64,000 nucleotides of DNA from Salvator merianae (GCA_003586115.2 QVOM02000057.1:1742163-1806162), one strand, 5' to 3'. Shown: positions 51,750 to 64,000, numbered from the stretch's first letter. Notes: a model not told the origin generated them from the letters alone. Translations and numbers: made by a program.

Positions 51750-52330
51750 TTAATCCAGCTTCAGTCCACAGACTGGACTACTGTAATGTGCTTCATGTGG
51801 GATTCCCCTTGAGGACGGTTCAACAGCTGCAGTTAGTGCGGAATGCAATAGGCTGCGGATGGGGACTACTGGCTAGCTACAAGCATATCAAACTGGTTTT
51901 AAAAGAATGGCATTCGTTTCTTATTGGCTACAGAGCCCAAGGCAATGTCTCAACTTGCACTGACAAAGCCCTAAATAACTTGGTCTTCAAACATCTAAAG
52001 GGATTATCTCTTCTCATAGACACAGCCCACGAATAAAGGTCAGCTGGAAGGGCTTTCTTATCAGTGCCATCACCCTTCTGACCACTTGTAAGAGGGCCTT
52101 CTTTGTGTTAGCCCCCAGGTTATGGAACGGACTCTCTGAGAAGGTTGCTGAAGGTGTGCCTCTTTCCCTAGACCTTTGGTTAAGGGTCAGCTACCCTCCT
52201 TTGTTGTACGCTGTGCTGTTCTGACTTGTTTTAATTCTGCTTTTATGCATCTGAATTGTTGCTACGCGCCTTGAGACCTCAGGGTGCAGGGCAGGATGTA
52301 AATATAATAGTGAAATAATTAAACAATTAA
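51750..52330 (+). mobile_element. L2-type LINE 3' fragment
   Basis: The frame near 51774 reads DYCNVLHVGFPLRTVQQLQL, matching the DYCNAL and QLVQNAA region of L2 reverse transcriptases. It is followed by frame-broken text (ALNNLVFKHLKG) and, about 52265-52310, a TTGAGACCTCAGGGTGCAGG tail. It is longer than the 3085-3600 copy but interrupted by stops. Confidence 0.8.
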
Positions 52331-52485
52331 ACGAACGCAGCTCGGCACTTCAATCACACACACTCTTGCATTCATCTACCCTGCAGGGCTGTTGTGGGGA
52401 TAAGACCAGGAAAGACTGGCCGGTCCAGAGTTTGAGCGCCTGGCACAAAGCGTATCCTGGGGCGTCTGGCTGTTTCCTGAGCTAC

Positions 52486-52545
52486 AGTTCTCCTTCCGTC
52501 TCAGCCAGCTGGCTGTGGCAAAGAACCATGGGAATTGTAGTTCAG
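52486..52545. mobile_element. Small inverted-repeat element
   Basis: TGAGCTACAGTTCTCC at the left is the imperfect reverse complement of GGGAATTGTAGTTCA at the right, about 60 bp overall. The ends also resemble the ZNF143/THAP11-type motif ACTACAATTCCC. Confidence 0.45.
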
Positions 52546-55500
52546 GAGGATCTGGAGGGGCCACGGCGGAGTACTCTGAATTGTCGTTTAAAAGTGGCAT
52601 GGACGAGTTATTCATAAAGAGGGGTGAACAGTTGAGGTTCAAGGCAAGTTAGATTTCTGTGTGTCTGTGTCTATGTCTGCATGTTTGCTTTTGGACCCGG
52701 TTAATTTTGAACAGTTAAGCATTTTGCACTCATCTTTGGAAGCAATCCCTGAAAGGCACTTTGAATTTCTCGACTGTAAAGGTGTGTAGAAGGGAGGACG
52801 GACGATCTCTTGGTGGTTTGGGGGCGACTCCTGGTGACTCCATCGGCATCTCTTCACATATATTTTGGCCAAAGGGTTTTCCCACTGCTTTCTTTCAGCG
52901 AGGTCCTGTGGATTGCACTTGTGCCACCTAGAAGGCAGAGGGCTGGTCTACCCACTTAGCCTGGGACGCTCCCTCACATTTCTTCATTGTCACAGAAATA
53001 TAGAAAGCCACCCTGGAACCTTTGGCACCCCTAACCGACAGCACCCCTGCCAACCTGCCCAGTTTTCTTCACCCTGAAGCTACCGAGAAGGAGGAAGGAA
53101 ATCCAGGTGTCTTTCCGGTTCTTCTGTTTGCACTTCCCTGCGACACCCCGGAAACCTTGCCTTGAATCGCCCGAGCTCGTGAAACGTGTGGATGGCAAAG
53201 GACGGAGAAGGCAGCTGGAGTTCGGATGAGCTCGCAGGCTTTTCTTGCTATGCGTGTGGGAAGTCTTGTCAAAGTTCCCTTGCCCTGTAGAACTGTCAAG
53301 GCGGCTGCATCCATGTCTCAAGCTGCTTTCTGGAAGAGAAATTTGCAGAGAGCAACTGAGGGCAGGATTTACTGTGTCCAAAAGCAGGAGCTTACGGGGC
53401 GGGTGGGTGTGGAGGACAAAGATGAGATTAAAGCATCTTCCTTTTAAAGATGCAGCTCCGTCAGTTCCAAGGATTTTTAGGCTCACTGGCAACACACTCG
53501 CCGAAAGGGAGGTTTTTGGAAATCGCCTGCGTTGCACTCTGCGTCTCGGTTCCCTCAAGTGCAGGGCTCTTTAATCTCCAACATTTTGTACAAACAGAGA
53601 AAACTGGGACGGGTGTGCATTTTCTTGCTACCTTGACGGCTAAAAATATCCTCTTTTCAAACGAACGATCAAGCTGAAAACCTCAGCGCGACCAGTTCTA
53701 CGAAGCCAATAAAAATAAAGCATACAGACCAATCCAGCCCTGGTCTTCCTGGTTGAGATTTCATCGCTTCTGAATACTTGTTACAGCAGGAATCCATGTA
53801 TAAGACACTGTGTGTTTTGTTGAACAGGAGGCACCATTGTCTTTGCTTCCACAGTCCGTGTTTTCAAAAGAAGGGGGTGAATTAGGGGAGAGAGAACATA
53901 CCAGGAACTATTTACACGAAGGCAGGAAACCTTTAAAATTTTGAACGGTGATATTGGCAGCTGAGATACGATAGGCAGGACGTTATTTTTCTCCACTGGA
54001 CAGCAGTTTCTGTAAACGGAGGAGGGTTAAAAGGTTCGCTGTTTGATCTCTCCCTATCTTACATTTCTGTCCTCTGACCCATGAGGAATAAAGATAAAGA
54101 ACCACAGCAAATTGGGGCAGTTCAAATGAACTTATGGAGGCTTGGGGAGCTGGTATCTTAAAAGTTGTATGGATTTGGAAGGTTTTTCTGTGTGAGGCCA
54201 CAGCTATATCTCTCCCTCTCTCTGCTTAAGGATTTGTCCTTTTGAGCACCCATTTTAGGCCCAGTGAATGCAAAACTTTGGAGAATAATGAAATTCTGTG
54301 CCTATAGGGTTGGACAGCAGAAAGCTTTTTATGCAGGCCACACGGCAGTAGAGCTGTCTGGTTTCATGGGCAAAAGAGAAGGCACAGAATTTGCCAGAAT
54401 CTTTTCCTTTGATAAATCTGTCCATCTTTGAGGTGCTGATGAGGTTTTGTGATTTCTTCAGCTTCTGTTTTTTGCTTTGCCATTTGTCTCTAGAAGCTGA
54501 AAAAGCGCAAAGGGTGTGCATGTTTTGAAACATATAAATGCCAAATTAACAAACACCAATTTCTGGACCTCATCAAACCTTCTGCCTTAGAGCACCTGCC
54601 TGTTGTACTTCCGAGTTTTTGTAGAGAGGACAGAGCAGCAAAAAGTCCGGGGGTGGGGAGTGAAAGAAATGGATTTTCCTCCTCACTCTCAGTCTAGGAA
54701 TGTTGCTTATCTGGAGAAACAAATGTTTTTAGAAACTTCTCTTTCCTCTTGCAAGGAAGTGCCTGTCTCTATAATCATTATTTACCTGCGACAACTTGGT
54801 CTTGCTCAACAGATGAAAGGTTGATCGCATACTTTCGGAATTCCATTCCACCTGCTGCGCCCACACCAGGACGGACAGGTGACGTAACCCGCAGGTGTGT
54901 CGAGTTTCAGGTTACTCCACTATGCAGAGTCACCTAGCGGGAGTCCGTCTGTCCATAACCCCCTGGTTGCCATTTGGCTTACGCTGTTGAATCACAAAAA
55001 TGCCTTCTCCTTAACACTGAAAAAACCACACCCAGAAAACCCAGGTTTTCCAGGGGTTTCGTAAACCCTGGCCATTAACTGGTGTCACTGTTCCTTTCAA
55101 AAAGGCAGTGATCTGAGCCACTAATTTCAAAACTCCATTGCTAGGTGCCAGAATCCGGCTCCCAAATTTGCCTAGTTTTGTTTAAAATAAAACATGAAAT
55201 GGACTTGGTACATCCTTTTTTTTAAAAAAGGAAAGCCTTGCAAGGTTAAGAAAATTCAGTTTTTGAACAGGTTAGCCTGTCTTTTAAACAACAGAGGTGC
55301 CAAGAGGAAACTGTAAATATGTCTTGTGAACGTTCTTTCCCAGATTTGGAACTGGCTTTGGCTCCAGTTCCCACAAGACTAGGGTGGCACAACCCTTTTT
55401 AAACTATTGGACCCCTCAAATTAGCTTGTGTCCTCTACCTCGCTCTTTGGTGCTGTTTCCTCCCAGAAAATCTGACTCCTGAACCCAGCAGAGCAAAGAT

Positions 55501-58189
55501 GCCGTGTCCACATTGTCTTTTTCCGAGGGGCCGGGGCAGCGTTATGGGAGAACATCACTATTTTTAACTTGGCTGGCAGCTTGTGCTTCTAAATGGAGGA
55601 TCGTTTTGTTAGCCTCATGATTTGAAGATGATTGAAGTAACGAACCGTAGATGATGGGATTAGAGAGGTTCTGGTATCTGTGTTTCTGTTAAATCTCCAG
55701 GGCAGGCTCTGTTTCCTAGACTCTGAGCTCTAGGGACTTTTTGAGGCAGGCAGTGCTCAGTTATTTATCCCGGCGTGTAACTCAGCTGCAAAGATTTTAC
55801 CAGATCGAGGAAAAGAATATGATGCTTTTTGCTTCCCAAATTGTTAGCTTGTCCATCCAGGGCGGATGAAGTGTGCATATGGTGACCAGCATGTGGTATC
55901 AGTTCTCCTTGCACCAAACATATGGTTACCTGGCCTTTTTTCTCCCTCTTTGCCAAGTGTGTTTGAACATGAAAATCTCTCCACCCTAAGGACTAGAAAC
56001 TTGTGATGTTTTTTCTTTGCTTCCTTGCGGTGACGTTTTGCGGTTTACAGCTTTTTAGGATGGCTGCTTAGGGAAAACAGAGATGTGTCCTACTGGTACA
56101 TATCTCTAGATTGCTTAAAAGAGGTTTGTGCCAGACAAGAAAGGGAAAGAACTGGAAAACTATGAAAATCCTCAGGAAACTCTGCCACCAATTGGGTTTG
56201 GGGACAAGTTCTCATACCCATGAGCTTAATGTGTGTGATTGAAGGCTTTTTTTTTTTTAAGAATGTCACCTGTGAATTGAATTGATGATCAAATGTGTTG
56301 GCAATTAGGTGCATCAAAACTAAAATTTAAAAACAAACCCCAAAGCCTTCAGTCTGATTCTGCAGGCGACTGGTTTCTTTGCTTTTGATTGTTGATCATT
56401 GCCTGGGGTCGTTTTAGACAAGGTGACTGATAAGTACGTTAAACATTAAACCCTGGGATCTCTGGACGCAGATTCGTTCTCTCTAAAATAGATGTGCTAA
56501 GGGTTGGAACAGAACTAGAAAAGTTTGGAATACAACATTGTGTTTTGCTTATCTCCTCCCCCCGTTGTGCCTCCAAGCTTTTAGATCCCTTGTCTAAACT
56601 GCACGAGTCTCAGAGTTTTGCAAATGTGAAAAGTCTGGGTGGCCTTTAAATTGTCTCGATAAACATAAATGCACGCATATAGAGGTGTGGAGTTTTTATA
56701 TAGGCTAGGATTTTTCTAACCAGGATTCAGCCATGACTCCGTTGAACCCTAAAGCAGCAACGGTTCAGAAAAGTTCCTCTGCTTTAGTGCTTTGCCTAAG
56801 GACTGTAAAATAAACTTTTTAAAGTGTTTATTTTCTTGCCATCTATGGGCACAAGAAGTGCTTGATTCTCAGAGTGTGATTCGGTCTAGTTTCTTGCAGC
56901 ATGTTTGGATGTTGATTCAAACTGTTTCTGTGTAACTCACCATTAAGTTTGATGTGTTTCTACCTCTGACTTGCTTCAGAACTGGCAAACCTGGTGTCCC
57001 ACAGGTACAATATAGGTTCAAGGATTGCTTCCATGGTTTTTTTTTTTTTTAAATATATCTTGGAAGCAGGATTTCAGTTTAGGCAGATCTTTTTTGAGCC
57101 ATGGGAATTGGAATTTACACTGAGAACTGAAAAAAAAATGCACTAGTGTTGCAACAGTAATACCGTACTATTTCTGTGAAATGCCCATCTTCTGGGCAAA
57201 CTGGCATGGCTTGAAACTTTGCAGCTCTCTCCTGTTTTTAAGTTCAAGACTGCCTTTTGGTCTGTGTTGGCCCCCAAAGCAGAAAACTATCATCAGCGTT
57301 CAGATCATTTTACATCTATGTATTTTGCAGCACCATCTAATGATACAAGAACGGTCCAGCAAGGTCTTGGACTTATTTATTCCAGCCATGATAAAGAACT
57401 CAAGATATAGAGGAAGTGGGTTGTCATTATCTTTTCTCATTTGGAACTGTATTATATGGTTAGGGGGCCAGTGCTAAAAAGACCTCGTTTTTCCTAACTT
57501 AAATCTTGAATGTTTGTTCCTGTCTCTCTGGGGCCTATCTAAAATCAGAGTGTTAAGAATATCAGGTGCATTTTATGCAGGGACCTCATTCTTTCAACTA
57601 TTTGGGATGGGCTGCTGGAGGACCTGGTAATATCTCTTTCATCTTCCTTAATTTGCCTAGCTTTTCCCTCTTTTTGAGAGCCGTGTTCAGTGGTGCCCCT
57701 TTCGCCGTCTTGTGGCAGTCAGTTCCGCTGGCTCCATTTTGTGCGGAAAGCCCCGTTCCTCTCCCCTTCACCTTCACCAGGGTACGCTTTTAAGAAATAG
57801 TCAAAAGGATCTGTGTCTCCGTTTCATTTCCCCCCACAGCAGGCATGATTTCATACGCTCCTGCTCTGTTCCTTCTTTAGCCTTTGGTTGCCTTCTTGGG
57901 CCCTCCAGGATTTGGGGGACCCAAACGCTTTTCCTCCCCCTCTTTGGAAAGGCGTTCCAAACCCTCCGTTCAGACTTACCTGCCCTTTACTGTACCCTTC
58001 TATCTAATTCTGGGCTGTCTCAAGAAGCGCAATGGGAAGATTTTTTTTTCTTTGAATTTTTGGCTGGATTCCGCGCCTCTAGGATCTCCTGAGAAATAGG
58101 ATGCATCAGGGCTTTTTGAGTGTCCAAGAAACACCGCCTCTTTCTGCACTGCTGGCTTGCATTTATTCTTTTAAAAAAAAACACACGCC

Positions 58190-59200
58190 ACGAATAGAAG
58201 GAAGGAAACCTTGCTCCCCCCGCACTCCGTCCCTCCTCCTTTCCCTCCCGTCTTTCCGATTTATTGCCCAAACCCTCCGCGTGCGGCTTCTGCATCTGTG
58301 CAGCCAGACCTGTGTGCGTGTCCCCCCAGCTCTTCCTCACGCCCATCCTTCACGCGTCCTGCCCTTCCCATCCCAGGCGATTCTCGTGTGCTCGGCTTTG
58401 TCTGCGGCTCCAGAGGGAAAAGACGAAGACCTCTTTCCCCCCTCCCCTTGCAGAGCAGCATCCGCTGAAGGTAGTGGGTAGCCGGGGGGGGGCTGTTGGA
58501 CAGGAGGCCCCCAGCCCTCCCACTGACCAGCAGCTCAAGGACGTCTGGCGTCACCAGCCGGCCGGCTTCCAGCCCCCGAGAGCCATGTCGGAGCCCTGAC
58601 CCTGCCGCCAGCACCACCAGAGCGGATGGCCATTGCTGGCGGCAGCAGTGACTTCTCGCACCCCTGTTGCCGTGGAACCGATGCAGGATGCAGCACAGCT
58701 GTCCTGCTTTGGCCACGCGCCGCCGCTGCTGCCTCCTCCTCCTCCTCCTCCGCTGCCGCCGTTGCATCGCATTGCACGCAAAATGTCAGGGCTGAGCTCT
58801 GTTCGGACAGGAGGGAGTCTCGGGGCCTGCCGAGTGCTGGCACCGCTCGGCCACGGAGGGCTCCGCTTGCATCCCTAGGTGGCTCCCGTCGCTCTCCGGT
58901 CCCCCACCGTTCTCTTGCTTCTTTTTTCCACCTCCTCTGCCCGGCACCCTCTTCTCCTCCGGACCGCGTGCGTCTGTGGCTGGCCCCCCACGGCGCTCCG
59001 GGCGCGCTTCAGTCGCAGTGAGTATGCAGCATTATGCTGGTGGGGCTCGACTGGCTGGGGACACCGACCGGCTGCCAACCTTTCCTGTCAGTTGGCGCCT
59101 CGTACCCCAGTCGCTCCGCAGTGCTGACGCCGTGACCCACCTCCCCCTGATTTCTCTCGTTCCTCCCCCCTGCTGCTCCTCGGTCTCCTGCTGACCCTGC
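58190..59200 (+). promoter_or_regulatory. GC-rich island in CGN intron 1; possible alternative first exon
   Basis: About 1 kb of GC-rich, CpG-containing sequence with C-rich and CTC-triplet runs (58735-58758), 3.5 kb upstream of CGN exon 2. A good splice donor, CGCA|GTGAGT, has its intron starting at 59018, so a first exon ending at 59017 is possible. No conserved protein frame is present. The promoter role is an inference only. Confidence 0.35.
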
Positions 59201-60604
59201 AGAATGTTCAAAGCCGAAGCTCCGCGGGTCGAATTAATTCCAGAAGCGGGAAGGCGCCTGCTCAGGGCAAGGTTACCGGGGGGCACTCTCAGCCCCAAAT
59301 CCCTCCTGCCCTTGCAAGCCTCAGCGCCTCCCCCCGAGCGCGTGTCCATGCTTGAGCAGAGAAAGAAAACGGAGGCAGCGAGGAACCTTGGTGGTTGCTG
59401 GGGCAGCTGAGAGTCCCAAGTCCCAAAGTTTTCCCGGAAGCAGCAGTGAGGCCTAACAAAAGCCTTGACGACACTGCTGGGATCTGGGCATCCCCAGGTG
59501 CAGGGGACACTCAGGGAAGGAGCTGCCTTAATGGATTGGAGCATGGAACCTCCTGCCACAAGGTCTAGAAGGAGCTGCTTACCCAGGTGGCTGCAGTGGA
59601 AGTCAGAACCGGGTGATGCCTGGAATCGGTCAGTTGACACCTGTCAACTGCAGTTCTGCCATAGCGCCTCCTTGCTGGGGAGCAGTCTACCTGCAGCCAT
59701 GAAGGCTGCCCAGAGAGATTTAGCCCCCAGCTGTTTGGGAATGCCAGGGAGGAGCTTTTGAACTCGGCTCCTCTGTACCCAAAGAGTGCCTTTCCTCGGC
59801 CACAAACCCAGCGGCTGAGTTTGCCCCCTCTTAAGCTGAGCGCCCGTTCTGCAGAGCGCCGAGCAAGAGAGTTCCGTCGAAGCCAACTTCAGGGTTCCAA
59901 GACGCTCTGATCTTCTCCCTGCAGTGCATGGGAAATATCTGTGTCGGCCAGATCTGCTCTTTTCCGTTGCTCATAAAACAAATGCAGGATAAACGTCATT
60001 ACAGAACAAGCCGGCCAAGCTGTTTTCTTGGGGATGAAAAAATGGGCTTTTTTAAAAAAAATGTCTTTCAGTCCAAGCAACGTTTTTGTTCCCAGTGACA
60101 GCAGCGTTAAGAGTTCTGTAGAGAATCGTGACATCCGCAGAACCAGGTGGGCACAGAGTGAGCTTAAAACTCCAGTTTCTGTTACGGAGAAAGTAGTTAG
60201 GCAGGAACTTTGTCTTCTAACACCCTGTGGCATTGCCCAGTGGAATATATGGAAAGCAGGAGGTAAGTTCATTTTGGAAGGTAGTTCCCTAAGGAGCAGG
60301 TGTAACTCCCTGCCACAGGATCTAGTTTATGGGGAGACCAGTGTTGAATTTGTGAAAAAGAGGTTAGATTCTGGGAAGGAAGAAATGTACTGTTGTCTCT
60401 AGAACAAAAGATTTGATTGTGGTATTTTTCTTTAGATTCCAGATATTGAAAAGGCAAAGTTTCCGATGTCTTCAGTTAGTTTCAGTTGTAAAATTTCTTG
60501 GAAGCATTTAGCTGATTGCTTTTGGAAACAGGACATGGGTTAGATAGACTCTGCTTGAGATCTTGTGATTTGCAGTTGGAGGAAGGACTGGTCTGTGACT
60601 TCTG

Positions 60605-60775
60605 CCAGGCCTGTCTCCACACACACCACCGAGGGTAACCACGAAGTCTTTTCAAGACAGGGCCTTTTCTGTAGTGGCTACCGGATTATGGAATTCACTT
60701 CCCACGGCAACTGCTTTGATTTCCTTCAGATGCCAGTTAAAAGCATGGCTGCTCCTGGCTTTTGATCTGATGCAT
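60605..60775 (+). mobile_element. L2-type LINE fragment
   Basis: It carries CAGGGCCTTTTCTGTAGTGG and then CTACCGGATTATGGAATTC, the nucleotide form of RAFSVVATGLWNS, matching the same protein block seen at 3085-3600. Only this part is clear. Confidence 0.7.
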
Positions 60776-60867
60776 TGCAATTTTATGAAGGGTCCATTCC
60801 TGTATTCATGTTTTTGATGCACTGACCATTTTAATAATACTTTAATGAGATTTTTAATGGTGTTCAT

Positions 60868-60940
60868 AATATTTTATTTTCTTTTTATTTCTATCCCACC
60901 GTTTACCTAAAGGTCTCAGGCAGGCCACAATAATAAAATC
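60868..60940 (-). repeat. LINE 3'-tail remnant, opposite orientation
   Basis: TTTATTTCTATCCCACCGTTTACC and AAAGGTCTCAGGCAGGCCAC are the reverse of an L2-like tail. It lies directly next to the plus-strand L2 fragment. Confidence 0.6.
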
Positions 60941-61592
60941 GCTATAAATACAGGTGAAATAAATTGGCTGAAAACAGTAGCAGTGCCTGTATGAGGAGAG
61001 GATGCTTTTCATGCTATATTGTTGTCCTTAAATTTTGTTTTTATCTTTTGTTCATTGACTTGTTTTTTAAAGAAAGGTGATGAATAAACAAACAAAAATT
61101 TACAATTTATTCGGAAGACCATGGGCCATTACACTGTATAAAAAGAAAGATAAAATTAGACCTTTTGTTTCATATAAGCATTTCACCAAGTAATATATGC
61201 CGTCACATACCAGTTAGACAACCAGTAATAAGGTTAATCATCCATCGCATTGTAGTCCGTGGCACCGTTAAAGAGAAGAGGAATTGGCTACAAATAATGG
61301 ACGGATTTTGCCTCTTTGATGACAGGTGTCCTGCCTGCCCCTGACAAATAGCTACTCCTCTAGGGCGACTGGAATTTTGGCTCTAGGCGAGCAGAGTTGG
61401 AATATCTAGTTTTACTGGATTGGGGTGAATTCTTTGTATCTTGCCCAAGAAACTGCTTTACCTCAGAACAGACACTGAATACTTCAAGCGGCAATGTCTT
61501 TCCAATGTTCCAGGCAGGTCGAATCCAGGAAGTCTTATGCATTCAATGGTCCCATTCTTAGAGGTTATATTCTTATAACCGTTGAGTGCCGT

Positions 61593-61670
61593 TGAGATTC
61601 CAGAATATCCATGCTTTATTCTAGAACATTCCAATATAGCAGACTAAGCAAGCAATGTCTGGATGCAGCC
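61593..61670. mobile_element. MITE-like element, second copy
   Basis: CCATGCTTTATTCTAGAACA and CAGACTAAGCAAGCAATGTC, then TGGATGCAGCC, align with the element at 10902-11000. Here the left end is diverged or truncated. Confidence 0.55.
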
Positions 61671-62488
61671 TTGTGGAGACCATGTGGAGCTGGGGTCACC
61701 AAGGTGGCTCCAGTGGGCACCCATAACCTATGCAGATGCAGCCTCTTCACCTTTTACACTGCTCTGCACCCTGAGAGGCATTGCCTTTCATTCATCAGTG
61801 TCTTGGGAGGACGCAGGCAGTACTGTAAAACTCCACAAGGAGTTGTATTTTCGTGCCGTTTCGTTGCCAAAGAGGTTGCTGTACGATATTTACTCTCTGA
61901 GAGTGGTGCAAGGAAATCTACTGTGCTGGTGCAACACATTGAATACTTTAATCCAACTTTCACTACTTTTCTTCCTTTATCTTCCCCATGGGAACCAATT
62001 AGGAACAGCCACCCCCAAAGATTTCTTAGAACTTCAAATGCACTCGTGAGCCCTGAAGAAATCAGCAACCCCACTCCAGGGTTCCCCCTGCCCCTCAACT
62101 GGTGATACCAGTGCAGAGTTCTCCAAACATCACTGGGTTCTCCATCTTTCATTATCCCTCAACTTTGGCGGTGCTGGTTGGAGCTGGGGGAAGGCGTATT
62201 CCTACTATTCCTTGGCCTGAAATCTTTATTTATTTATGAGGTCCAGTTCTGCCCTATTATGACAGAGACAGAAAATTATGAAAAGCAGGGGACCCAGAAG
62301 ATCATAGAGGTCTTCTGGAAAACCGGCAAAAATAAAGCACAGAAAATCCTGGAAGCGTGAAGGAGCCTCTTTCCGAATAACAAAAAGATGCTCAGGTTAA
62401 TGCCAAGTGCCCGTATCCTCCTGATTCCCTGTTGATTTTGCATCCTTACCTTGGCTCTCTGTTCCTTTCCCTTCTCCCTGTTCTGCAG

Positions 62489-63744
62489 GATTCTTTAAAG
62501 TCCCTCCAGAGTGGAGAATGGACCACCACATGAATGGCACCGTAGCCGAGAAGCACAGCCCCATAGACTATGGGGTTCAGATCAGATTCATCAACGACCT
62601 GAAGGAGCCCAGTAAACCACAGAAGATCCGCCCCAAGCCGGGATCGTACGGTGTGGCTGTGCGCGTCCAAGGCATCGATGGGCAGCCATTTGTGGTCCTC
62701 AACAGTGGTGAGAAAGGCGGGGACTCCTTTGGGGTTCAGATCAAAAGCGAGAGTAAATATGGACCGCCGGCCTGGAGCCAACAGCCCGAGGAGACCTTCT
62801 CAGGTTCTCCTGGGGCCGCGTCATCATCCAAGGACATCTCAGGTTCCATCAGCTCGGACTCGGACCTTCCAGAGAATCCATACGGGGCAAAACCGTCCCA
62901 ATATGGCTCCCATTACAGCACCTCGGATGAGGAGCAAGGCTCAAGGTTGGTCCCAAAATTGGACAGCTTAGATGGTGCTCGCTTGAATCGCAGCGGCGGA
63001 TCCTCCCGGCCTCCGAGCGGCTACAGGACGCTGCCTCACCGGAAGTCCTTCGGGGAGCAGTTGCGGCGGACTCAGTCTCACAGTTCCTTGCTCAGCCCTG
63101 AGGCCGATGAGCCTGAAGAACCAAACCCTCCTAGGACTCAACCCACGAATGCCTCCCAGTCCCTGTATTCCGGAGGGGCAGTGAGGAGTACGGCCGGAAG
63201 TGACCTTGCGAGCCAGAGACTGCCCGCCTCTAGGGAGGAGCCTGCCTCAAGTGTCTCCGGGTTGAGACCTGTCCATAAATCACTATCGCCTAACCCAGAC
63301 CCATCCGTGCCTGCCCAACAGACCGTCAAAGAGGGAGGAGACATTGACACAAAGCCGCTATCTTCAGTTGACTCGCTGATCCACAAATTTGACGGGAAGG
63401 CCCAGCAGAGAGGGCGGACCTCCAGAAGAACGCGGGTTTCGCTGGACGACCGGAAGCGCTCCCAGAGCCTCGATGGAAGGGTCGCTTACCACGACACGGC
63501 CGACTCGCGAGAGCTCAGCTCGGACGCGCATCGGGGGAGCTTCCAAGGCCGGAGGGCAGCTTCGCCGCCCCGGCAGCCCGGCTCCTCTGAGTCCTCGGGG
63601 AGTAGAAATCTCAGCGGGGCCCTGGGGCAGCCGCTGAAGGAGAACGGACTCGACAAGACAAAAATGACCCGAGAGTGGGTCAACAAGAGCCTCAAGGAGC
63701 CGGCAACGGAAAAACTGCCGAGAAAATCCCAGTCGGATCTGCAG
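62489..63744 (+). CDS. CGN: CGN exon 2: cingulin head (start codon 62518, residues 1-409)
   Basis: Cingulin is a cytoplasmic plaque protein of tight junctions that binds ZO-1 and ties the junction to actomyosin, microtubules and RhoA control. Acceptor GTTCTGCAG ends at 62488 and the first ATG at 62518 starts MDHHMNGTVAEK. Conserved blocks are DYGVQIRF (17-24), SYGVAVRVQGIDGQPFVV (43-60, within the region described as the ZO-1 interaction motif), GEKGGDSFGVQI (64-75), DLPENPYG (116-123), PLSSVDSLIHKFD (280-292) and RKRSQSLD (312-319). Between these the head is Ser/Pro-rich, basic and probably unstructured. The exon ends CTGCAG|GTAATC. An open frame continuing to 63915 runs into the intron and is not real. 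The head looks longer than the mammalian one. Confidence 0.94.
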
Positions 63745-63829
63745 GTAATCGCAGGACTTGCGCTTGCTAGGAAACACTGTTGTCTCGCTCCTGTGGCAGT
63801 GGTTCACATTTCTGTTGTCTTGTTCCTAG
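63745..63829 (+). other. CGN: CGN intron 2 (85 bp)
   Basis: A very short intron with donor GTAATC and acceptor TTGTTCCTAG. It stays open in one frame, which hides it from simple ORF reading. Confidence 0.85.
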
Positions 63830-63930
63830 CTGAAGTCGACCCCAGACCTCCTGAAAGACCAGCAAGAGGTGTCCCAACCTGGCAGCAGCGACTACACGAA
63901 GGAGCTGATCTATAGCATCTTGAAGGAGGG
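63830..63930 (+). CDS. CGN: CGN exon 3 (partial gene; continues beyond the window)
   Basis: It encodes [20 protein letters not shown] and LIYSILKEG, matching the human FKSTPDLLRDQQE and IYGILREG segment just before the coiled-coil rod. It has 33 codons plus two bases. Donor GAGGG|GTGAGC. The rod and tail exons lie to the right of this window. Confidence 0.92.
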
Positions 63931-64000
63931 GTGAGCACTGCCAACCAGGAGTGACACAGTTGCTCCGTTTATTGATTGCGGTTCAGGCATGCCCCGTGGA

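Larger units (their letters stand above)
45732..62488 (+). other. CGN: CGN intron 1 (about 16.8 kb)
   Basis: No conserved coding exon on either strand. Its features are the rest of the CpG island to about 46.1 kb, a LINE-like tail (48540-48612), an L2 fragment (51750-52330), a small inverted-repeat element (52486-52545), a GC-rich island (58190-59200), a second L2 fragment (60605-60775) with an opposite tail (60868-60940) and a MITE-like copy (61593-61670). The stretches 46.1-48.5, 49.0-51.7, 52.6-58.1 and 59.2-60.6 kb show only low-information intron sequence. Confidence 0.65.

Noticed and set aside
58261..59640. Several overlapping frames in the 58-59.6 kb GC-rich island
   Set aside because: Both strands are open because of composition. 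They are Ser/Pro/Arg-rich with no conserved motif, and were kept only as a possible noncoding first exon.
62518..63915. Single 465-residue CGN frame as one exon
   Set aside because: After CTGCAG at 63744 it reads intron text (GTAATC to TTCCTAG). The true exon 3 begins at 63830 in a different frame and encodes the conserved KSTPDLL block.

Overview
This is vertebrate nuclear DNA. It has split genes with GT-AG introns, CpG-island promoters, long AT-richer introns and dispersed non-LTR retrotransposon debris. The L2-type LINE 3' ends, the tRNA-derived SINEs and the level of protein divergence from mammals point to a reptile, most likely a squamate (lizard or gecko type). I cannot name the species from sequence alone.

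Three protein-coding genes are present. (1) POGZ, plus strand: CpG-island promoter and noncoding exon 1 at about 7.0-8.6 kb, 18 coding exons from 17795 to 33373, and a 3' UTR ending near 34.75 kb. My exon joins give 4035 nt in one continuous frame, or 1344 residues. (2) PSMB4, minus strand: seven coding exons from 39282 down to 35910, 777 nt, 258 residues, tail-to-tail with POGZ and about 1 kb from it. (3) The 5' part of CGN (cingulin), plus strand: a probable noncoding first exon in a CpG island near 45.65-45.73 kb, a 16.8 kb first intron, a large exon 2 at 62489-63744 and exon 3 at 63830-63930. The gene continues beyond the window.

Layout: 1-7.0 kb is intergenic with LINE/SINE fragments and microsatellites. 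7.0-34.75 kb is POGZ. 34.75-35.78 kb is the short convergent gap. 35.78-39.3 kb is PSMB4. 39.4-45.3 kb is intergenic, with YY1-like motifs, a degenerate ~46-bp tandem array and a large inverted-repeat element. 45.3 kb to the end is CGN, mostly intron 1, with L2 fragments and a second GC-rich island at 58.2-59.1 kb.

The genes act separately: a chromatin regulator derived from a pogo transposase (POGZ), a structural beta subunit of the 20S proteasome (PSMB4) and a tight-junction scaffold (CGN). They are the same neighbours as on human 1q21, but the POGZ-PSMB4 pair lies in the opposite orientation relative to CGN compared with human as I recall it. I found no previously undescribed system. The points most worth checking are this local inversion, the retained acidic triad and lineage-specific exon changes in POGZ, a G-rich tract beside the PSMB4 intron 1 donor, and a family of inverted-repeat elements.
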